NCBI GenBank assembly: GCA_034509495.1
Contig: CM067515.1
Span: 15,504,558-15,568,557, forward strand
Direction of reading: 5' to 3'
Length of the DNA stretch: 64,000 bases
Source: Acestrorhynchus altus
Taxonomy: Eukaryota > Chordata > Actinopteri > Characiformes > Acestrorhynchidae
Positions within the stretch are counted from its first letter, which is position 1; each line of letters begins with the position of its first letter. Both the position numbers and the translations under genes were made by a program. Below, piece after piece: positions 63,851-64,000 of the stretch. The notes beneath the pieces were generated by a model. The model made no database searches. It was not told where the DNA came from and worked only from the letters and a program-made list of their open reading frames with translations.

Positions 63851-64000
63851 CAGAGTGTTTAGGTGGCACAAGGGGGATGCAACATTTGAGGGCTCACAGA
63901 AGGAGGTGGAGGCAGAAGTACTGGCAGGGTTGAGTTTAACTGAACTCATACAGACAAGGTACACTAACCATCAATACGAGTAGACAAGACGAGGGAGGAG

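Overview
This is a window of vertebrate nuclear DNA, almost certainly from a ray-finned fish and probably an otophysan (characiform/siluriform-like) teleost. The evidence is multi-exon genes with GT-AG introns, long microsatellites, many decayed Tc1/mariner transposons, tRNA-derived SINEs and LINE 3' ends of teleost type. The species itself cannot be named from the sequence.

Two protein-coding genes can be reconstructed completely, with every exon junction in phase. On the + strand, acsbg2 (bubblegum-type long-chain acyl-CoA synthetase) has 14 coding exons at 10508-29123 encoding 740 aa. On the - strand, mllt1 (ENL, the YEATS-domain acyl-lysine reader of the super elongation and DOT1L complexes) has 12 coding exons from 61940 down to 40334 encoding 585 aa. 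They are convergent (tail to tail), with 11.2 kb between stop codons. ACSBG2 and MLLT1 are adjacent and convergent in the same way on human chromosome 19p13.3, so this is an ancient microsynteny block. The two proteins act in separate processes (fatty-acid activation; transcription elongation). Nothing suggests a shared pathway, and adjacency reflects inherited gene order.

Layout: 1-10484 is the upstream flank of acsbg2, full of Tc1 and SINE debris, with a possible promoter and non-coding first exon near 1860-2145. 10485-29123 is acsbg2, its introns packed with Tc1, SINE and MITE copies. 29124-35600 is the 3' flank, with a decayed LINE (about 33.3-34.4 kb) and a Tc1 remnant (about 35 kb). About 35.8-40.33 kb is repeat-poor and is the probable long 3' UTR of mllt1, including an uninterrupted (AC)68. 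40334-61940 is mllt1, with intron 1 about 9.2 kb long. 61.4-62.2 kb is a CpG-rich promoter. 62.2-64.0 kb is flank with repeat pieces.

No new molecular system was found. The points most worth a second look are two phase-compatible, protein-like minus-strand segments inside mllt1 intron 1 that belong to neither gene, CT-repeat tracts placed against two mllt1 splice sites, and the long (GU)n in the inferred mllt1 3' UTR.
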